Assembly: GCA_964505325.1 (NCBI GenBank)
Contig: CAZDHT010000105.1
Span: forward strand, 1 to 15,675
Direction of reading: 5' to 3'
From: CAZDHT01 sp964505325
GTDB lineage: Bacteria; Planctomycetota; PUPC01
DNA: 15,675 bases
The translations under genes and the position numbers were made by a program. The notes under the pieces were generated by a model. That model had not been told where the DNA came from, did no database searches, and was given only the letters and a program-made list of their open reading frames with translations. This document shows positions 14,489-15,675 of the stretch, in pieces. Positions within the stretch are counted from its first letter, which is position 1. Every line of letters starts with the position of its first letter.

Positions 14489-15355
14489 CTATGTTGTCGA
14501 TGCCGAGGCGAACGCCGCCTCGGCGCAATACGAGCTGCGGACAAAAGGACCCGACGCGATCCAACGCATGCCGCGCCGCAGGCCCTCCTCTCGGTAGATG
14601 TCGAACAACTCGGGCCGGACGAACCGCTCCACGGCGAGGTGCCCGCGGGTCGGCTGCAGGTATTGCCCGATGGTCAGCATGCGGCAGCCCGCCGCGACCA
14701 GGTCGTCGATCACCGAGTAGACCTCGTCGTCGGCCTCGCCCAGGCCGACCATCAGCCCGCTCTTCGGGAGCGCAGTTCCCGCGCGGGCAACCCGCTCGAT
14801 CAGGCGCAGCGAACGGGCGTATTGAGCGCCGGGCCGGACCTTGTGATAAAGCCGGGGAACTGTCTCGACGTTGTGGTTGTACACGGTCGGCTCCGCTTCG
14901 AGCACGGCGTCGATGGCGGCCGGGTCGCCGAGGAAGTCCGGCGTGAGCACCTCGACCTGCGCGCCGGTGGCAGCTCGTACTTGGCGGACGGCGGCGGCGA
15001 AGTGCGCGGCGCCCCCGTCGCGCAGATCGTCGCGGGTCACCGAGGTGATGACGACATAGCTCAACCCCAGCCGCCGAGCGGCCTCGGCGACGCGGCCGGG
15101 CTCGTCCGCGGCCGGAGGGGCCGGTTCTCCGCCGCCGACCGCGCAGAACCGGCAGTTCCGCGTGCACACATCGCCGAGGATCATGAACGTGGCCGTTCCG
15201 CGCTCGAAGCACTCGCACAGGTTGGGGCATCGGGCGCTTTGGCAGACGGTGTGCACGTCGAGGCCGTCGAGCAGGTCGCGGACCTTATTCATTCGGCCGC
15301 CGCGCGGCAGCCGTTTCTTCAGCCACGGGGGAAGCCGGGTGTGGGACGCCTTCAT
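14489..15355 (-). CDS. lipA: Lipoyl synthase, radical SAM
   Basis: LipA inserts two sulfur atoms into protein-bound octanoyl groups to make lipoyl cofactor. It is a radical SAM enzyme with two 4Fe-4S clusters. The auxiliary-cluster cysteines are Cys38, Cys43 and Cys49 (C-x4-C-x5-C), with an additional Cys47. The radical SAM triad is Cys64, Cys68 and Cys71 (CTRNCRFC). Family marks TSVTRDDLRDGGA, VYNHNVETVP, KSGLMVGLGE, IGQYLQPT and the terminal RSSY serine ligand region are present. Length (288) is normal. The ATG at 15355 includes the family's usual N-terminal PPWLKKRLP; a later Met22 would delete it. It is the first gene of the minus-strand operon, with its own promoter at 15436-15464. No lipB, lplA or lipM is in the window, so the octanoyl donor enzyme lies elsewhere. 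Confidence 0.97.
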   Translation of the reverse strand: MKASHTRLPPWLKKRLPRGGRMNKVRDLLDGLDVHTVCQSARCPNLCECFERGTATFMILGDVCTRNCRFCAVGGGEPAPPAADEPGRVAEAARRLGLSYVVITSVTRDDLRDGGAAHFAAAVRQVRAATGAQVEVLTPDFLGDPAAIDAVLEAEPTVYNHNVETVPRLYHKVRPGAQYARSLRLIERVARAGTALPKSGLMVGLGEADDEVYSVIDDLVAAGCRMLTIGQYLQPTRGHLAVERFVRPELFDIYREEGLRRGMRWIASGPFVRSSYCAEAAFASASTT

Positions 15356-15368
15356 CTGCGCGGTCCGA

Positions 15369-15384
15369 CCCCGCCGTTGCGGGG
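15369..15384 (-). other. Stem-loop in the lipA leader
   Basis: A six-pair stem CCCCGC/GCGGGG with a four-base loop lies 13 bases upstream of the lipA ATG, within the predicted leader of about 74 bases. It could influence ribosome access, as no strong Shine-Dalgarno sequence is seen between it and the ATG. A regulatory role is only inference. Confidence 0.35.
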
Positions 15385-15435
15385 AGTGTCTGTTTCGGAA
15401 TTGACGACAGAGCCTCGGAATCTGATACGTTGCCG

Positions 15436-15464
15436 ATTCTATAGGGCGGGCCGCCCGCTGTCAA
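15436..15464 (-). promoter_or_regulatory. Sigma-70-like promoter of the lipA operon
   Basis: On the minus strand a perfect TTGACA (15464-15459) and TAGAAT (15441-15436) are separated by exactly 17 bp. Transcription would start near 15429, giving a leader of about 74 bases to lipA. The spacer contains a hyphenated palindrome, GGGCGG and CCGCCC around one base (15444-15456), which could be a repressor site. This is the best-matched promoter for the seven-gene minus-strand operon. Confidence 0.72.
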
Positions 15465-15599
15465 GCTGAGCGAAGGGTGAGCCATTTTTGATGTAGGCCC
15501 CCGGCACGCGCGGCTGTAGCCGAGGCCCATGACCTCATCTTTGCCCACAAATAATGGGGCGATGTGATACGGGCGCGGTTTCTTGACACAACAGGGTGT
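15465..15599. other. Intergenic DNA upstream of the lipA promoter
   Basis: I see no convincing gene here. A small palindrome CGGCT-GT-AGCCG lies at 15511-15522. A TTGACA at 15583-15588 has no matching -10 at the right distance. The GC content drops locally around 15541-15590. Confidence 0.4.
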
Positions 15600-15675
15600 A
15601 TGTCGCCCGAGCGGATCGAGGAGTTGCTGGCTTTGCTGAGTGCTGTCGCCGCACGACTTCTCGCGTTGCGGCAAT
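15600..15675 (+). CDS. Possible start of a divergent gene, cut by the right edge
   Basis: From the ATG at 15600 a frame is open for 25 codons to the window end. The peptide MSPERIEELLALLSAVAARL continues as an amphipathic, leucine- and alanine-rich helix, as at the start of many real proteins. AGGG lies four bases before the ATG, a rather short spacing. Nothing identifies the family. It would be transcribed away from the lipA operon. Confidence 0.35.
   Translation, partial: MSPERIEELLALLSAVAARLLALRQ

Noticed and set aside
15583..15588. TTGACA as a promoter for the right-edge gene
   Set aside because: A -10 at the proper distance would fall inside the coding region, and no TATAAT-like sequence is there.
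15285..15674. Minus-strand frame of 129 codons overlapping the lipA start
   Set aside because: Covers the lipA promoter and 5' end in another frame; no protein-like features.

Overview
The window is a GC-rich, gene-dense bacterial chromosome segment, most likely from the Planctomycetes or the wider Planctomycetes-Verrucomicrobia group. Three things point there: a Minf_1886-type protein (9903-10358), a family I know only from Planctomycetes and Verrucomicrobia; an edge gene whose visible ends resemble a large planctomycete family with a pseudopilin-like tail; and a GyrA of planctomycete type. The archaeal-type phosphoglycerate mutase and the CLP1-type kinase are compatible with this but do not prove it. 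No rRNA, tRNA, CRISPR array or complete insertion sequence was seen.

Left half, plus strand. A gene cut by the left edge (3-1160) is followed by a two-gene unit: an M50 site-2 membrane protease (1268-2473) and, with no spacer, a CLP1/Grc3-type polynucleotide kinase (2474-3337). The unit has a good sigma-70-like promoter placed so close to the first ATG that the mRNA is probably leaderless. A weak terminator and then a strong extended -10 promoter (3401-3429) precede gyrA (3472-5931), a 12-helix MFS transporter (5947-7194) and the PLP-binding protein YggS (7191-7883, ATGA overlap). A 259-bp gap holds a long, near-perfect inverted repeat of REP/MITE type. A small exported or membrane-anchored protein (8143-8625) ends the plus-strand block.

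Right half, minus strand, reading from 15355 down to 8681: lipA, a stand-alone lipoyl domain, holB, ricT (PSP1), metG, a Minf_1886-type protein and an archaeal-type phosphoglycerate mutase. The genes overlap by 4 bp or are separated by at most 16 bp, so they look like one seven-gene operon. It would be driven by a perfect TTGACA / TAGAAT promoter at 15436-15464. It links lipoate synthesis and its probable acceptor with clamp loading (delta'), RNA-decay or sporulation-type Y-complex biology (RicT), methionyl-tRNA charging and glycolysis. The holB-ricT-metG core resembles the holB-yaaT-...-metS neighbourhood of Firmicutes.

The two blocks converge at 8626-8680, where a hairpin overlaps the plus-strand stop codon and the last bases of the mutase gene are duplicated in tandem. 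The right edge may hold the first 25 codons of a divergent gene. Most of the window is housekeeping. The items most worth following up are the protease-CLP1 kinase pair, the free lipoyl domain next to lipA, the natural QRDR and GyrA-box substitutions in GyrA, the probable leaderless promoter and the REP-like hairpin.
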